Origin: Saprospiraceae bacterium
GTDB taxonomy: Bacteria > Bacteroidota > Bacteroidia > Chitinophagales > Saprospiraceae
DNA length: 64,000 nt
Assembly: GCA_028282725.1 (NCBI GenBank)
Contig: JANQHF010000125.1
Coordinates: 1-64,000, forward strand
Direction: 5' to 3'
Shown: one piece after another, positions 18,436 to 27,830 of the stretch
Layout: each line of letters starts with the position of its first letter
Numbering within the stretch: the stretch's first letter is position 1
Notes under the pieces: generated by a model
Seen by the model: only the letters and a program-made list of their open reading frames with translations
Database searches by the model: none
What the model was told of the DNA's origin: nothing
Made by a program: the position numbers and the translations under genes

Positions 18436-21400
18436 CTATCGTGCACCCACGGCTTTTGAGAACCGTTTCTTCTCTTCGGATTTCTTTCTTCCCGATAATT
18501 CGCTTGTCAAATCCCTGACAATCGGGGTAGCCACGAATATGGAAGAATATGTACCTACGATAATACCCACCATAAGGGCGAAAGCGAAGCCTTTGATATT
18601 TCCTCCTCCGAAAATTAACAAGACCATCACAACAAATAAAGTCGTCAGCGATGTCACAATAGTTCGTGAAAATGTACTGTTGATTGCAAGATTCAGCACC
18701 TCATCCGTAGACTTGTTGCTATAAATGCCCAGATATTCCCTGATCCTGTCAAAAACGACGACGGTATCATTAATCGAATATCCGATCACCGTCAGAAGTG
18801 CACCAATGAATACCTGGTCAATCTCCAGCGTAATCCCCGGTATTCTTCCCCACAGCAGGGAAAACAAGCCCAGCACTATCAGGGAATCGTGGAACAGTGC
18901 CGCCACCGCTCCGAGGCTGAATTGCCATTTATTGAATCGGATAAAAATGTAGAGAAATATTGCCAACAGGGCAAAGATCCCAGCATACATGGAATCTCCT
19001 TTGATATCATCTGCAATCGTGGGTCCAACCTTACCGGTAGCGGTAATATGGGTGGAACCGAGATCTTCCATACTCTTGAATTTTTCAAAATCCAGTTCAC
19101 CTGTATGCAATGTGCTGATTCCTTCGTAAAGTTTGTCCATTACCCGGACAGGAGCGCTCTCGTCATTATCATCGATCAGATAAGAAGTGACAACCTGATA
19201 TGTGTTTGCCACATCAACGGATTTTACAACAGGTTCGCCACCAAATGGAGTTGCCAGGGCCTCTCTTATATTCTGGGCACTGACATCCATTCCCTCTTCA
19301 AACTGGATGTTATAAGAATAACCTCCGGTAAAATCCACACCTAAATCAAATTGCCTCGTAAATATGGAAAACAATCCCACCAGAATGATGGTACTGGAAA
19401 TGACATATGCAATTTTACGCTTGCCGATCCAATTGATTTTTAGATTGGCCAATGCATTTTTAGACCAGCCGGTCCAGAACGATATATTTCTTCCTTTTGA
19501 TTGGGTCCACCAATCAATCATCAACTTGCCTAGGAGAACTGCTGTAAAGAGTGATGACAATACACCGATGATCAATACAACGGCAAATCCTTTAATTGGT
19601 CCAAGACCAAAATAGGCAAGGATTATGGCTACCAATATCGTCGTAAGATTAGCATCGATAATGGCGGAATAGGAGTTTTTAAATCCATCCTGGATAGATG
19701 CAAGGAGGGATTTACCAGATCTCAATTCCTCCCGGACACGTTCAAAGATGATCACGTTGGCATCCACCGCCATACCAATGGTAAGAACAATACCGGCCAC
19801 CCCGGGAATGGTCAGCACCGTACCAAGAGACGCCAGGGCACCAAAGATGAAAAACATATTGGCCAAAAGTGCAATGATCGCTACGACACCTGATCCGCCA
19901 TAATAGAGCATCATAAATACCAGTACGATTCCAATCCCCAACATCAAGGATTGAAAACTCCGCGCAATATTTTGCCGGCCCAGAGAAGGTCCAACCGTGC
20001 TCTCCTGTATGATGTTCACCTTTGCAGGCAACTTTCCTACCTCCAGAATAGATGCAAGGTCAGAAGCTTCAGCAATGGTGAAGTCGCCATGAATTGCAGT
20101 TCTTCCTCCGGTGATAGGTTCGTTTACCGAAGGTGCCGACACGATCTCATCATCCAGGGCGATGGCAATTTGTCTTTGATTTGCCTGGAAGGCCTCAGTT
20201 GACATTCTCGCCCACTCGCGTGCGCCCTGACTATTCATTGTCAAACTAACTTCCACCTGTCCGGTCATCGGATTTGGTGCTTGTGAAGCTGATACGATAA
20301 CGTCACCCTGTATTCTGGCTTCATCAGTTCCGGGAATGGTTCTTATGAAATACAACTCATAATCCTTGGTAAATTCAAAGTTGTTCGGATCCCTGATGGG
20401 TTTGGCACTCCACAAAAACTTCCCGTTTTTGGGAAATAGTGTCCTTATCTCAGGAGTCTCCAGGTATTCTGTAATTTTATCTCTTTGATTCCTGTTCGCA
20501 ATGCCCATAGACGCAGAAATACTGGGTGGAGTTAATTGCAACACGGACAATAGTGGTCCCTGATTGTTCAATGGGTCATCGCCTATTTCATTGATCACCA
20601 TCGTTGAATCAATGATGGCACCTAATGTATCACGTACATAGTTGTAAGTGGTATCATATCTGATTTCTTGAGCGGATTCTGAACCTGCTTGTTGATTCTT
20701 CAGGATTTGATCCGCCTGGACAAAGGCATTATATATCCCTGGATCGTTGGATCGCCAAACGTCCCAGAACTCCAATTGAGCACTGGCCTGCAGAAAGTTT
20801 CTGGCGCGCTCAGGATTGTCGATACCAGGAAGCTCTACCAGGATGATATCCCTGGCCGCATCCAGGGATATATTGGGTTGCGTCACCCCAAGCTTATCTA
20901 TGCGTTGCTTTAACCTGTTAAATGTCAGGCTAACCACATCTTTCGTCCTGTCCCTCAATATCCTGACAACGTCCCCATCAGAGCTATCGGCGGTAAGTAA
21001 ATCCCTGATTTTGGAATCCCTGCCAAGGAAGAGACGGGCCAGTTTTTTTCCATTTGCAATTTTTGAGAATTCCTCGTAAAACAAGGTCACAAAATCCGAC
21101 TGGGAATTGGTCATTGCCCTGTTAGCCTTGTCCAGTGCTTCCAGGAAGGTTGGATCTTTCACACCGCCGGAGAGATCCTCTACCAAATCCCTCATGTTTA
21201 CCTGTAGCGTGACACTTTGACCTCCCTTGAGGTCTAACCCCAGGGCAAGATTCTGCTTTTTGAGTTCATCGTAGGTGAATGTTTTTAGCAGCGGTATCGA
21301 AAATATTTCCTCTGTAGACATGGAATCCAGATACTTGGAGTTCGCATCCTTTTCCGCGGAGCTACGTTCCACACTGCCTTCAGGCAAATGTGCCACTTGT

Positions 21401-21522
21401 TCTTTGGCATAGATGGCTGCTTTCCTTTCTACATTTCTTGTCGGTAACATATATATGTATTGCAGAAGGCAGACAGCAGTAAGAGCAACCAGCAAGATTT
21501 TGACGAATCCTTTTCCTTGCAT
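18436..21522 (-). CDS. secDF: SecDF fused protein-translocase accessory subunit
   Basis: Membrane protein that uses the proton gradient to help pull exported proteins through SecYEG. The 1028-residue form from the ATG at 21522 (MQGKGFVKILLVAL) is preferred to a TTG at 21558 because it starts just before the first TM helix, as in other Bacteroidota. SecD motifs LGLDLKGGQSV and IFERVREEL are present, followed by a six-helix domain. The SecF half begins about residue 690, with VDFTGGYSY and NDTVVVFDRIRE, followed by a second six-helix domain. A natural SecD-SecF fusion of about 1000 residues is normal for this phylum. It is expressed alone on the minus strand with a terminator just downstream. 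Confidence 0.96.
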   Translation of the reverse strand: MQGKGFVKILLVALTAVCLLQYIYMLPTRNVERKAAIYAKEQVAHLPEGSVERSSAEKDANSKYLDSMSTEEIFSIPLLKTFTYDELKKQNLALGLDLKGGQSVTLQVNMRDLVEDLSGGVKDPTFLEALDKANRAMTNSQSDFVTLFYEEFSKIANGKKLARLFLGRDSKIRDLLTADSSDGDVVRILRDRTKDVVSLTFNRLKQRIDKLGVTQPNISLDAARDIILVELPGIDNPERARNFLQASAQLEFWDVWRSNDPGIYNAFVQADQILKNQQAGSESAQEIRYDTTYNYVRDTLGAIIDSTMVINEIGDDPLNNQGPLLSVLQLTPPSISASMGIANRNQRDKITEYLETPEIRTLFPKNGKFLWSAKPIRDPNNFEFTKDYELYFIRTIPGTDEARIQGDVIVSASQAPNPMTGQVEVSLTMNSQGAREWARMSTEAFQANQRQIAIALDDEIVSAPSVNEPITGGRTAIHGDFTIAEASDLASILEVGKLPAKVNIIQESTVGPSLGRQNIARSFQSLMLGIGIVLVFMMLYYGGSGVVAIIALLANMFFIFGALASLGTVLTIPGVAGIVLTIGMAVDANVIIFERVREELRSGKSLLASIQDGFKNSYSAIIDANLTTILVAIILAYFGLGPIKGFAVVLIIGVLSSLFTAVLLGKLMIDWWTQSKGRNISFWTGWSKNALANLKINWIGKRKIAYVISSTIILVGLFSIFTRQFDLGVDFTGGYSYNIQFEEGMDVSAQNIREALATPFGGEPVVKSVDVANTYQVVTSYLIDDNDESAPVRVMDKLYEGISTLHTGELDFEKFKSMEDLGSTHITATGKVGPTIADDIKGDSMYAGIFALLAIFLYIFIRFNKWQFSLGAVAALFHDSLIVLGLFSLLWGRIPGITLEIDQVFIGALLTVIGYSINDTVVVFDRIREYLGIYSNKSTDEVLNLAINSTFSRTIVTSLTTLFVVMVLLIFGGGNIKGFAFALMVGIIVGTYSSIFVATPIVRDLTSELSGRKKSEEKKRFSKAVGAR

Positions 21523-21660
21523 TAAAATTTTCTTTAAGGTCTGTAAAAAGAGCCGCAAATATACGGCTTTTACAATTTTTAAGATTGCTGCCCCCTATTT
21601 TATCACAGATCCGACGATGTGGGCTTATTCAATTGATTATTAATTGAATATACATATGGA

Positions 21661-22758
21661 TTATTTGCCATTCAGCTTCCAATCATATTCCATGTACTCA
21701 ATATCCGGACGTTTGTCAATGGAAACGTCAGAATAATTCCTGATGAAGGCAACCAGATCATCAAAGTCGCCTTTATACCATTGAAAAATCCGTGAGACAG
21801 TCATTTTTTTTGCAGTAATCACATTAAATCCTTCATTATTGATAAACTTCCGCGTCTGAGCGTCCAGCAAGGAATTCAAATTTCCCGAGGTAAAGGCTTT
21901 GTTGGCCAATGGCGGGCAAGAACGGGCAGCACAGTTGACAGCAAAGTGGATCCTCGGCTCTTTCCAGCGCTTTCTTATGATGTCATGTTCGATATTATTC
22001 AAAGAATAGGATTGGTCTCCCAAAACAATCCATTTGCGATCCCATGGATTTCCGCCGTTCAAATCACGAATGGACTGAACTGGGTAATTATCCAGGATCA
22101 ATTTGACTGTGAAAGCATTATATGCATTGATCCAGAAAGCCAGTGCCTCATCGCTGACATCAGAAGCTCCGGGCACTGTAGATGCAAGCCAATCAAGATA
22201 TGAGGAAAGAACATTCAACTCTCTCTTCAATCCCGGATAATTTACATTCCCGGTGTTAGATACGTATTTTTTGAGCAGTTCATCCCATATCGTATGACCC
22301 TCTGCCAATTCCTGGATTTCTAATCCAGGATAAGACAAATCCTGAATGCTGTCTTCGCTTCCGCTTTTATGATCAACCGCGGGAAGTGATGATGCTGATG
22401 TTTCGACCGTAACAGTTTCAAAACTTGAATCTTGATGGTCGATTGTTTCCATTTTGTCCCGGACCGGAAATAGAACCTCAGCATCCCGGAGAGTATCTAA
22501 TACAATCACATCTTTCGGGACTTCGGGATTTGCTGAAGGCAAATTTGATTCCTCCTGCATTTTCGTCTTTTCAAGAAGGGCACTACCAGAGTCATTGAGC
22601 ACTTCTTGAGTTTGGAAACAAGGTTCAATCTGAACGGAATCTGCTATTACTCCTGATGCCGTTGACCCGGAGGGCATATTGCACACCAGGGAAAAAAGCA
22701 TAAATAATCCTAAAAAAGAGTACATTCTTAATTGTTGAATGAGCGAAAACCCAAACAT
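21661..22758 (-). CDS. DUF547-domain lipoprotein
   Basis: A 365-residue protein from the ATG at 22758; the TTG at 22788 is less likely. The N-terminus has a hydrophobic segment with a lipobox-like LFSLVC. Residues ~35-140 form a low-complexity Ser/Glu/Asp-rich linker. The C-terminal ~220 residues carry the DUF547 signature: FWINAYNAFTVK, LNNIEHDIIR, IHFAVNCAARSCPPL and ISRIFQWY-like VSRIFQWYKGDF. DUF547 proteins resemble papain-like/transglutaminase folds, and the NCAARSCP cysteines are the conserved core. Biochemical function is unknown. It stands alone downstream of secDF's promoter side, with 138 bp between them. Confidence 0.82.
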   Translation of the reverse strand: MFGFSLIQQLRMYSFLGLFMLFSLVCNMPSGSTASGVIADSVQIEPCFQTQEVLNDSGSALLEKTKMQEESNLPSANPEVPKDVIVLDTLRDAEVLFPVRDKMETIDHQDSSFETVTVETSASSLPAVDHKSGSEDSIQDLSYPGLEIQELAEGHTIWDELLKKYVSNTGNVNYPGLKRELNVLSSYLDWLASTVPGASDVSDEALAFWINAYNAFTVKLILDNYPVQSIRDLNGGNPWDRKWIVLGDQSYSLNNIEHDIIRKRWKEPRIHFAVNCAARSCPPLANKAFTSGNLNSLLDAQTRKFINNEGFNVITAKKMTVSRIFQWYKGDFDDLVAFIRNYSDVSIDKRPDIEYMEYDWKLNGK

Positions 22759-22839
22759 AGTTTTAGTCTGAAGCGATGACTGAGACAAAACATCATCGAA
22801 AGGTTTCCCTCGTATAACGTGTAATCTCCCGTTCTGTTA

Positions 22840-23328
22840 TTACTCTTCTTCTGATATTTCAAGCAGAACAGGTTCTATCATAGGAAGTCCAATCCATTTC
22901 TTCTCATGACTGCTGATACTTCCAAATCGAAGAAATCCACCTGAGGCCTTGGCTATATGCTCGGCAAAGGATGTAAAGCTTTCATACAATTGATAGGCGA
23001 CGGCATTGGGAAGACAAGGAAATATATCATTGAGCTTCTTCAAATGCCTGGTTATAGCATTTTCCCTTTCGGAGACTTCATCGGGTAATTTGTTGATCCA
23101 GTATTGTAGCTTTTCTTCAAGTACTCCTTCTACCACTTCATAGAATTCATTGAGCTCTTCGGGATCGGCATAGGTTCTGATATGAGTCAACTTCTCCGCC
23201 CAGTTCAGTTCCTGTTCGTCTATTTTATCATCTGCACCAGCTATCAGAACAGTGATCAACGGAAGAGAATCCACCAGGTCTGCGTATTGTTGATCATCAA
23301 TGGGTGCGAGAATTTCAGGTTTCGCCAT
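22840..23328 (-). CDS. small acidic helical protein, TerB-like
   Basis: Cytoplasmic protein of 162 residues, acidic and mostly helical, starting at the ATG at 23328. The segment ITVLIAGADDKIDEQELNWAEKL resembles the metal-binding helix-turn-helix start of TerB-like (tellurite-resistance B fold) proteins, whose repeated DG/DD-x-I-D/E-x-E-L pattern coordinates divalent metal. The remainder is not recognised. It ends with ISEEE. It is followed 81 bp downstream by the DUF547 gene on the same strand and preceded by a terminator for the decayed gene to its right. The TerB-like call rests on one motif, so it is tentative. Confidence 0.6.
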   Translation of the reverse strand: MAKPEILAPIDDQQYADLVDSLPLITVLIAGADDKIDEQELNWAEKLTHIRTYADPEELNEFYEVVEGVLEEKLQYWINKLPDEVSERENAITRHLKKLNDIFPCLPNAVAYQLYESFTSFAEHIAKASGGFLRFGSISSHEKKWIGLPMIEPVLLEISEEE

Positions 23329-23416
23329 TTATGAATTTTTAAGAAGGAACAAAAATAGAATTAATCCTAGTTCCCAAAAATGATCTATACACTATTTATT
23401 TCTTAGCAAAACAAAA

Positions 23417-23452
23417 AATAAGGGAACCGGATTGTTTGGTTCCCTTATTTAC
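23417..23452. terminator. terminator hairpin downstream of the decayed T9SS gene
   Basis: A 12-bp stem (AATAAGGGAACC / GGTTCCCTTATT) with a 9-nt loop lies immediately past the end of the decayed minus-strand gene. An A-rich run on its left side becomes a T-tract on the minus strand. Its survival suggests the neighbouring gene was recently functional. Confidence 0.75.
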
Positions 23453-23455
23453 TTG

Positions 23456-23950
23456 TCACTCGATTCGTTTTACTTGATCACAAACATATATTTGGACCTT
23501 TTCGTACCATCCCGGTCGATCAAACAGACCACATATCTCGATCTTCACTTTGATTGAGTTCCGGCAGATGGATCGTGCCCGAAGCATTCTGTAAAGGTTC
23601 GGAGTATACAAGCCTGCTATAGCCATCAAATACTTCAATTTTACCACCTGACCCATTGAGACGATAAGCAATTTGCGTTTGTGTACCAAATTTGGCCGGA
23701 TTTGGATACATGTACTTTGTCCGATTATACTTGCCCTTGGAATCGTCAATGAGCCAAGAGTAGTTGACTCAAAATCATCCCGAATGATGTCCTTGACTGT
23801 CGATATGGATCCTATTGAAAAATTGGTAGTTACATTTTCATCGAATAAATTCTACGAATTGGGCTGAAGGGTAAAACCATTAATGACAGAGGGAATTTCC
23901 ACCCAGGATGTACATTCACCAAAAAATGATCTTTATTTTCCGAATCGGAT
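23456..23950 (-). pseudogene. frameshifted 3' remnant of a T9SS-exported protein
   Basis: No intact frame covers this stretch, but pieces in successive minus-strand frames read like one C-terminal T9SS sorting domain. From high to low coordinates: WVEIPSVINGFTLQPNS, stop, NLFDENVTTNFSIGS; a frame change near 23750; YMYPNPAKFG..IAYRLNG.GGKIEVFDG; another frame change near 23540; and VVCLIDRDGTKRSKYMFVIK followed by a stop at about 23473. YPNP and the final KYMFVIK are typical of type A sorting domains. At least two frameshifts and one stop are needed, so this is a decayed or heavily error-affected gene. The 5' part upstream of 23950 is gone; the rest of the gap to 24028 shows nothing recognisable. 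Confidence 0.65.
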
Positions 23951-24028
23951 GATATAAAGATGATCCCGAATCAAAAGTTCAATTCTGTCCTCCGATTTTG
24001 TTCTATTTTTGCTGTCAAATTTTTCTAA

Positions 24029-24709
24029 ATGAATATTCAATATTTAGGTCAAAATTGTTTTGTATTTCACACAAATGGCGGCACCCTTATCAGTGACCCT
24101 GCCGTAAGTGTTAATCCTCTGGCCAAAGAAATCAATCTTTCTGACGCACGATTTGACTACATCTTACTCACTCATGCTCATGAAGATCACTGTGCTGATG
24201 TAACGGAGATTTTGGAAAGAGATAAAGCGACGATCATTTCTAACTTTGAAATTGCCTCGCATTACGGCAGCCAGGGTGCCAAATATCATCCAATGAATCA
24301 TGGAGGACGGTGGAACTTTGAATTTGGCACCGTGGTAATGACCAATGCGATTCACACGAGCACCTTCCCCGATGGTAAGAATGGAGGACACCCTTGCGGA
24401 TTTATTATCATGGCCGATCAAAAAACAATTTACCTTGCCGGAGATACGGCGTTGACTCTGGATATGAAGATCATACCACTTCTCTATCCGAAATTGGATG
24501 TGGCAATCCTGCCGATCGGTGATAATTTCACCATGGGTATAGATCAGGCCATCCAGGCATCTAAATTCGTAGAATGCGACAATGTGATTGGTTGTCATTA
24601 CGATACATTTCCATACATAGAGATCGATCACGAAGAAGCAAAAAATAAATTCTCTGCACAGAATATTAACCTGCAATTATTAAAAATAGGCGAACAAATA
24701 TCTATTTAG
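24029..24709 (+). CDS. UPF0173-type metal-dependent hydrolase (metallo-beta-lactamase fold)
   Basis: A 226-residue metallo-beta-lactamase-fold hydrolase of the UPF0173/UlaG-like group. Metal-ligand motifs are visible: [12 protein letters not shown] (the HxHxDH motif), [11 protein letters not shown] and [12 protein letters not shown], with a late GCHYDTFP that carries the last ligand. It has no signal peptide, so it is cytoplasmic. It is followed 4 bp later by parA on the same strand, so the two are likely co-transcribed. The substrate of the UPF0173 family is unknown. Confidence 0.88.
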   Translation: MNIQYLGQNCFVFHTNGGTLISDPAVSVNPLAKEINLSDARFDYILLTHAHEDHCADVTEILERDKATIISNFEIASHYGSQGAKYHPMNHGGRWNFEFGTVVMTNAIHTSTFPDGKNGGHPCGFIIMADQKTIYLAGDTALTLDMKIIPLLYPKLDVAILPIGDNFTMGIDQAIQASKFVECDNVIGCHYDTFPYIEIDHEEAKNKFSAQNINLQLLKIGEQISI

Positions 24710-24713
24710 ATTA

Positions 24714-25490
24714 ATGGCAAAGATCATAGCAATTGCCAATCAAAAAGGGGGTGTAGGAAAGACGACTACGGCGATCAATCTGGCAGCCGCACTGGCAATA
24801 TTAGACAAACAAATTCTGTTGGTGGATGCGGATCCTCAAGCAAATACTACATCGGGACTCGGCTTTTCCGAAGACGATGTTGAATACAGTATTTACGACT
24901 GTTTTAGCGATACCGGAAATATCAAAAAAGCAATTATTGAGACACAGGTTCCGAACTTGCATCTGCTGCCGTCCAATATAAACCTCGTCGGCGCAGAACT
25001 CGAACTGGTCAATAGGGAAAAACGTGAATTTGCTCTTAAAAAAATGCTCAAAAAAGTAAGGGGTAACTATGATTACATTTTTATTGATTGCCTGCCTTCA
25101 CTCGGATTGATCACTGTGAATGCGCTGACAGCTGCACATTCAGTTATTATTCCAATTCAGTGTGAAATTTTCTCCCTGGCAGGACTCGGAAAACTGAAAA
25201 GCACCATTAATGCAATCAAAAGTCAATTCAATCAAAAATTGGAAATTGAAGGCATTTTATTGACCATGTATGATCAAAGATTGAGAATGGCCAAAATGGT
25301 CGCACATGAAATTCAGGAATTAGTAACAGATTATGTCTTTAAAACAATCATCCACCGGAATTCGAAAATTGGAGAATCTCCCAGTGTAGGCAAGCCTGTC
25401 ATCATGTATGATGCCACAAGTACGGGTGCGATTAATTTTCTAAATTTAGCTACGGAATTCTTAGGCAGACAAGAATTGGTCGAAGCATAA
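24714..25490 (+). CDS. parA: ParA/Soj chromosome-partitioning ATPase
   Basis: ATPase of 258 residues in the MinD/ParA family that acts with ParB in chromosome segregation. It has the deviant Walker [15 protein letters not shown] at residues ~11-24, [16 protein letters not shown], and [15 protein letters not shown] (Walker B region). The short N-terminus lacks an HTH, as in chromosomal Soj proteins. It is 9 bp upstream of parB and 4 bp downstream of the hydrolase gene. The following DUF5683 gene completes an arrangement common in Bacteroidota chromosomes. Confidence 0.95.
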   Translation: MAKIIAIANQKGGVGKTTTAINLAAALAILDKQILLVDADPQANTTSGLGFSEDDVEYSIYDCFSDTGNIKKAIIETQVPNLHLLPSNINLVGAELELVNREKREFALKKMLKKVRGNYDYIFIDCLPSLGLITVNALTAAHSVIIPIQCEIFSLAGLGKLKSTINAIKSQFNQKLEIEGILLTMYDQRLRMAKMVAHEIQELVTDYVFKTIIHRNSKIGESPSVGKPVIMYDATSTGAINFLNLATEFLGRQELVEA

Positions 25491-25499
25491 CAACAAGAA

Positions 25500-26396
25500 A
25501 TGAGCAAACCGAACAAAAAAGATGTGGGGAAGGGAATCAGAGCTCTGCTCGCCAACATTGACAAAGCAGAAAAAAGTCAAAAAAAAGGTCATCCCGGTAT
25601 CGGTAAATCCAAAAGGCCAGACAGGAGTATAGATCTTTCATACATAAAACCTAACCCCTTCCAACCCAGGGAGAAATTTGATGACACATCACTTGCCGAA
25701 TTGAAGGAATCTATAAGCACACATGGAATCATTCAGCCCATTGCGGTGCGTAAACTGAATGATAAGAATTATCAAATTATTTCTGGAGAAAGAAGGTGGA
25801 GAGCTGCCAAAGAATTGAAACTAAAGGAAGTTCCTGTTCATATTCTGGAGGCTGATAATCAGGCAATGCTTGAAATTGCCCTGCTGGAGAATATTCAAAG
25901 AAGAGATTTAAATCCGATTGAAATTGCCGTTAGTTTTCAAAAACTCATTTCAGAATGTAAATTGACTCATGAAGAGCTCGCATCCAGAATTGGTAAGAAG
26001 CGATCGAGTATTACGAATTATCTCCGGCTATTAAAATTATCACCTTCAGTACAGGATGCCTTGAAATCGGATCAAATATCCCTGGGTCATGCTAAGATAT
26101 TGGCAGGATTGGAGCATATAGAAAATCAAACCCTGGTACTTGGTAAAATATTAACCAATGATTTATCCGTACGGGCAACTGAAGAATTTATAAAGGATCT
26201 TTTGAAAGATCAAAAAAAGAAATCCAAAAAAAGCAAACCGGCAAATCCGGCGATCAAGAAAATAGAAGACCAACTTTCAGAAAAATTTGGCATACCTGTA
26301 AAAATAAACAGGAATAAAAAAGGAACAGGTTTTATAAAAATTCCATTCAGCACAGACAATGAATTTAATGATATTGTCGATTCATTATTTGAATAG
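25500..26396 (+). CDS. parB: ParB/Spo0J centromere-binding CTPase
   Basis: ParB-type protein of 298 residues that binds parS and spreads as a CTP-dependent clamp. After a basic N-terminal tail come the ParB/Srx motifs NPFQPREKF, LAELKESISTHGIIQPI and SGERRWRAAKEL (CTP-binding), then LENIQRRDLNPIEIA. The DNA-binding HTH contains EELASRIGKKRSSITNYLRLLKLS. A Lys-rich linker leads to the C-terminal dimerisation segment (IKKIEDQLSEKFGIPVKI). The stop is within the start of the DUF5683 gene (38-bp overlap), which suggests translational coupling. No parS-like palindrome was noticed in the window. Confidence 0.95.
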   Translation: MSKPNKKDVGKGIRALLANIDKAEKSQKKGHPGIGKSKRPDRSIDLSYIKPNPFQPREKFDDTSLAELKESISTHGIIQPIAVRKLNDKNYQIISGERRWRAAKELKLKEVPVHILEADNQAMLEIALLENIQRRDLNPIEIAVSFQKLISECKLTHEELASRIGKKRSSITNYLRLLKLSPSVQDALKSDQISLGHAKILAGLEHIENQTLVLGKILTNDLSVRATEEFIKDLLKDQKKKSKKSKPANPAIKKIEDQLSEKFGIPVKINRNKKGTGFIKIPFSTDNEFNDIVDSLFE

Positions 26397-26994
26397 AATT
26401 GAAATTTTGAAATATATTCTTACTTGCGCTTTTATAATTTGGCAATTTCATTTTGCCTTTTCCCAAGAGACTCTTCCTGATACCTCCTCTGCTCATTTTG
26501 AAAAACAAAATTCTTTTACATCTATTTTTTATGGACAACCCGGCAAAGCTGCCCTTTATTCGCTTCTGATTCCAGGTGCCGGACAAGTGTACAACAGGAG
26601 AATATGGAAAGTACCTATTATTTACGGTATTGAAGGATTAGCTGCTTACAACCTGATCAGCAATATCAGGTCGTTTCAAGATGATGATCAATGCTGGAGA
26701 TCGCTTGTTGCAGATCAATCCAACCCGGATCCGATTTGCGGTACGACAACGAATGTAACAACAGCTTTCAACCAGCGGCAATCTTCAAGGTCGCAAAAAG
26801 AGATCGCTTGGGTACTTATGGGAGTTGCACACCTTTTTAACGTAATTGAAGCTTTTGTCGATCGGCATCTTATCAATTTTGACACATCAGAGACGTTAAG
26901 TTACTATCATTCTTTACCCCTTGAGCAGCCAAATCTTTTTCAAAACCCGACCATAGACATTATAACCATTAGAATTCCTATTTCGACCAACTAG
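26359..26994 (+). CDS. DUF5683-domain membrane protein
   Basis: A 211-residue exported or membrane-associated protein. The start at 26359 overlaps parB by 38 bp; a shorter start is possible. A hydrophobic N-terminal segment (ILTCAFIIWQFHFAF) ends in FSQ and is followed by the DUF5683 core: SLLIPGAGQVYNRRIWKVPIIYG, then two further hydrophobic stretches (LAAYNLISNI, IAWVLMGVAHLFNVIEAFVDRHL). DUF5683 genes commonly follow parAB and precede dapB/lepB in Bacteroidota; here dapB is not present. Function unknown; the conserved association suggests an envelope role coupled to the cell cycle. Confidence 0.82.
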   Translation: MNLMILSIHYLNRIEILKYILTCAFIIWQFHFAFSQETLPDTSSAHFEKQNSFTSIFYGQPGKAALYSLLIPGAGQVYNRRIWKVPIIYGIEGLAAYNLISNIRSFQDDDQCWRSLVADQSNPDPICGTTTNVTTAFNQRQSSRSQKEIAWVLMGVAHLFNVIEAFVDRHLINFDTSETLSYYHSLPLEQPNLFQNPTIDIITIRIPISTN

Positions 26995-27318
26995 TCAATC
27001 GACCGTTACGCCATTTCGAAATCCGACAACACAGGCATTCGGAAAGGCAGACGAGTAGCGACTATTCATACGAATCAGTGCTTCTTCCCTGGAATCATAG
27101 GTTTCGATCATAGACAACCGATTTTGATCAGCCGTAATGCAGACCTCTAAATCTCCGAATCTATCAAAAAGCGGGTGATCATCCGGCAAGCTGTACCTGC
27201 TAAACAAAATCACAATTTTATATCCATCACTGATATCTTCTGACAACTCTTTATTGACCACCTGTTCACCTGGATCTTCCGAACCCTGAGAGCTAATGGG
27301 AACAGCCTGATGGGCCAT
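26995..27318 (-). CDS. SPOR-like domain protein, in-frame 3' part of a split gene
   Basis: Frame of 107 residues starting with an ATG immediately after, and in the same frame as, the stop of the CarboxypepD gene at 27319. Residues ~33-105 resemble a SPOR peptidoglycan-binding domain (YKIVILFSRYSL at the start, ETYDSREEALIRMN, then FPNACVVGFRNG). It has no signal peptide of its own, which a SPOR domain needs to reach the periplasm. The acidic linker continues smoothly across the stop. The most economical reading is one 237-residue exported protein interrupted by TGA. Independent re-initiation at the ATG would give a cytoplasmic SPOR domain, which would be odd. Confidence 0.6.
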   Translation of the reverse strand: MAHQAVPISSQGSEDPGEQVVNKELSEDISDGYKIVILFSRYSLPDDHPLFDRFGDLEVCITADQNRLSMIETYDSREEALIRMNSRYSSAFPNACVVGFRNGVTVD

Positions 27319-27708
27319 TCAACTGCTCTCATCATTTACAACTTTGTTCTCTTCTGCCAGGGTCATTTCCAGAATGTAACCGGGAAGACGGCTTATTTCA
27401 TGTTTAGAACAGGTGATGCCATCCGGCTCTTCAGAGACTGTAATCACCTCATTGTAGTCAATACATGGAGGTTTGGTAATGATCAACCGATACTTTCCAA
27501 CAGCAGGCAATCGAAGTTCATATTTACCCGAATGATCTGAAAACGTGGTGCCATAAATCTCAGTATTTTCTACATTTGCTGCTTGCACATTCGCTCCTTC
27601 AATAAAACCCCTATTACCACTTTCAAAAAGGTATCCCGCAATATCAATTTGGCCGGCAGCACAAATTGGAAACAGTAACGTAATGATCAGAAGTCTGACT
27701 CCAAACAT
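27319..27708 (-). CDS. exported carboxypeptidase-regulatory-like domain protein, 5' part of a split gene
   Basis: A 129-residue frame with a signal peptide (MFGVRLLIITLLFPICAAGQ). A CarboxypepD_reg-like beta-sandwich follows (IDIAGYLFES...IEGANVQA, then SGKYELRLPAVGKYRLIITKP) and an acidic tail. It ends at a TGA at 27321-27319, directly followed in the same frame by an ATG and the SPOR-like segment. CarboxypepD_reg domains are common on outer-membrane-associated proteins of Bacteroidota and, with a SPOR domain, would tether to septal or general peptidoglycan. It diverges from fmt with 122 bp between them. The TGA could be a nonsense mutation, a sequencing error or a real end. Confidence 0.65.
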   Translation of the reverse strand: MFGVRLLIITLLFPICAAGQIDIAGYLFESGNRGFIEGANVQAANVENTEIYGTTFSDHSGKYELRLPAVGKYRLIITKPPCIDYNEVITVSEEPDGITCSKHEISRLPGYILEMTLAEENKVVNDESS

Positions 27709-27830
27709 AAAAAATCGCTTTTTATCATTAAAATACGACGATTCATATTACAGATAGCCACATTCTTATTGTTCTGATTATGATCATATTCTCTCATATA
27801 ACCATTGTATCCCACAAGATGTAAGGTAAC

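Noticed and set aside
24714-26396. Possible plasmid- or element-type parAB
   Set aside because: The ParA lacks an N-terminal HTH and the neighbours (DUF5683, fmt nearby) match the chromosomal arrangement of Bacteroidota.
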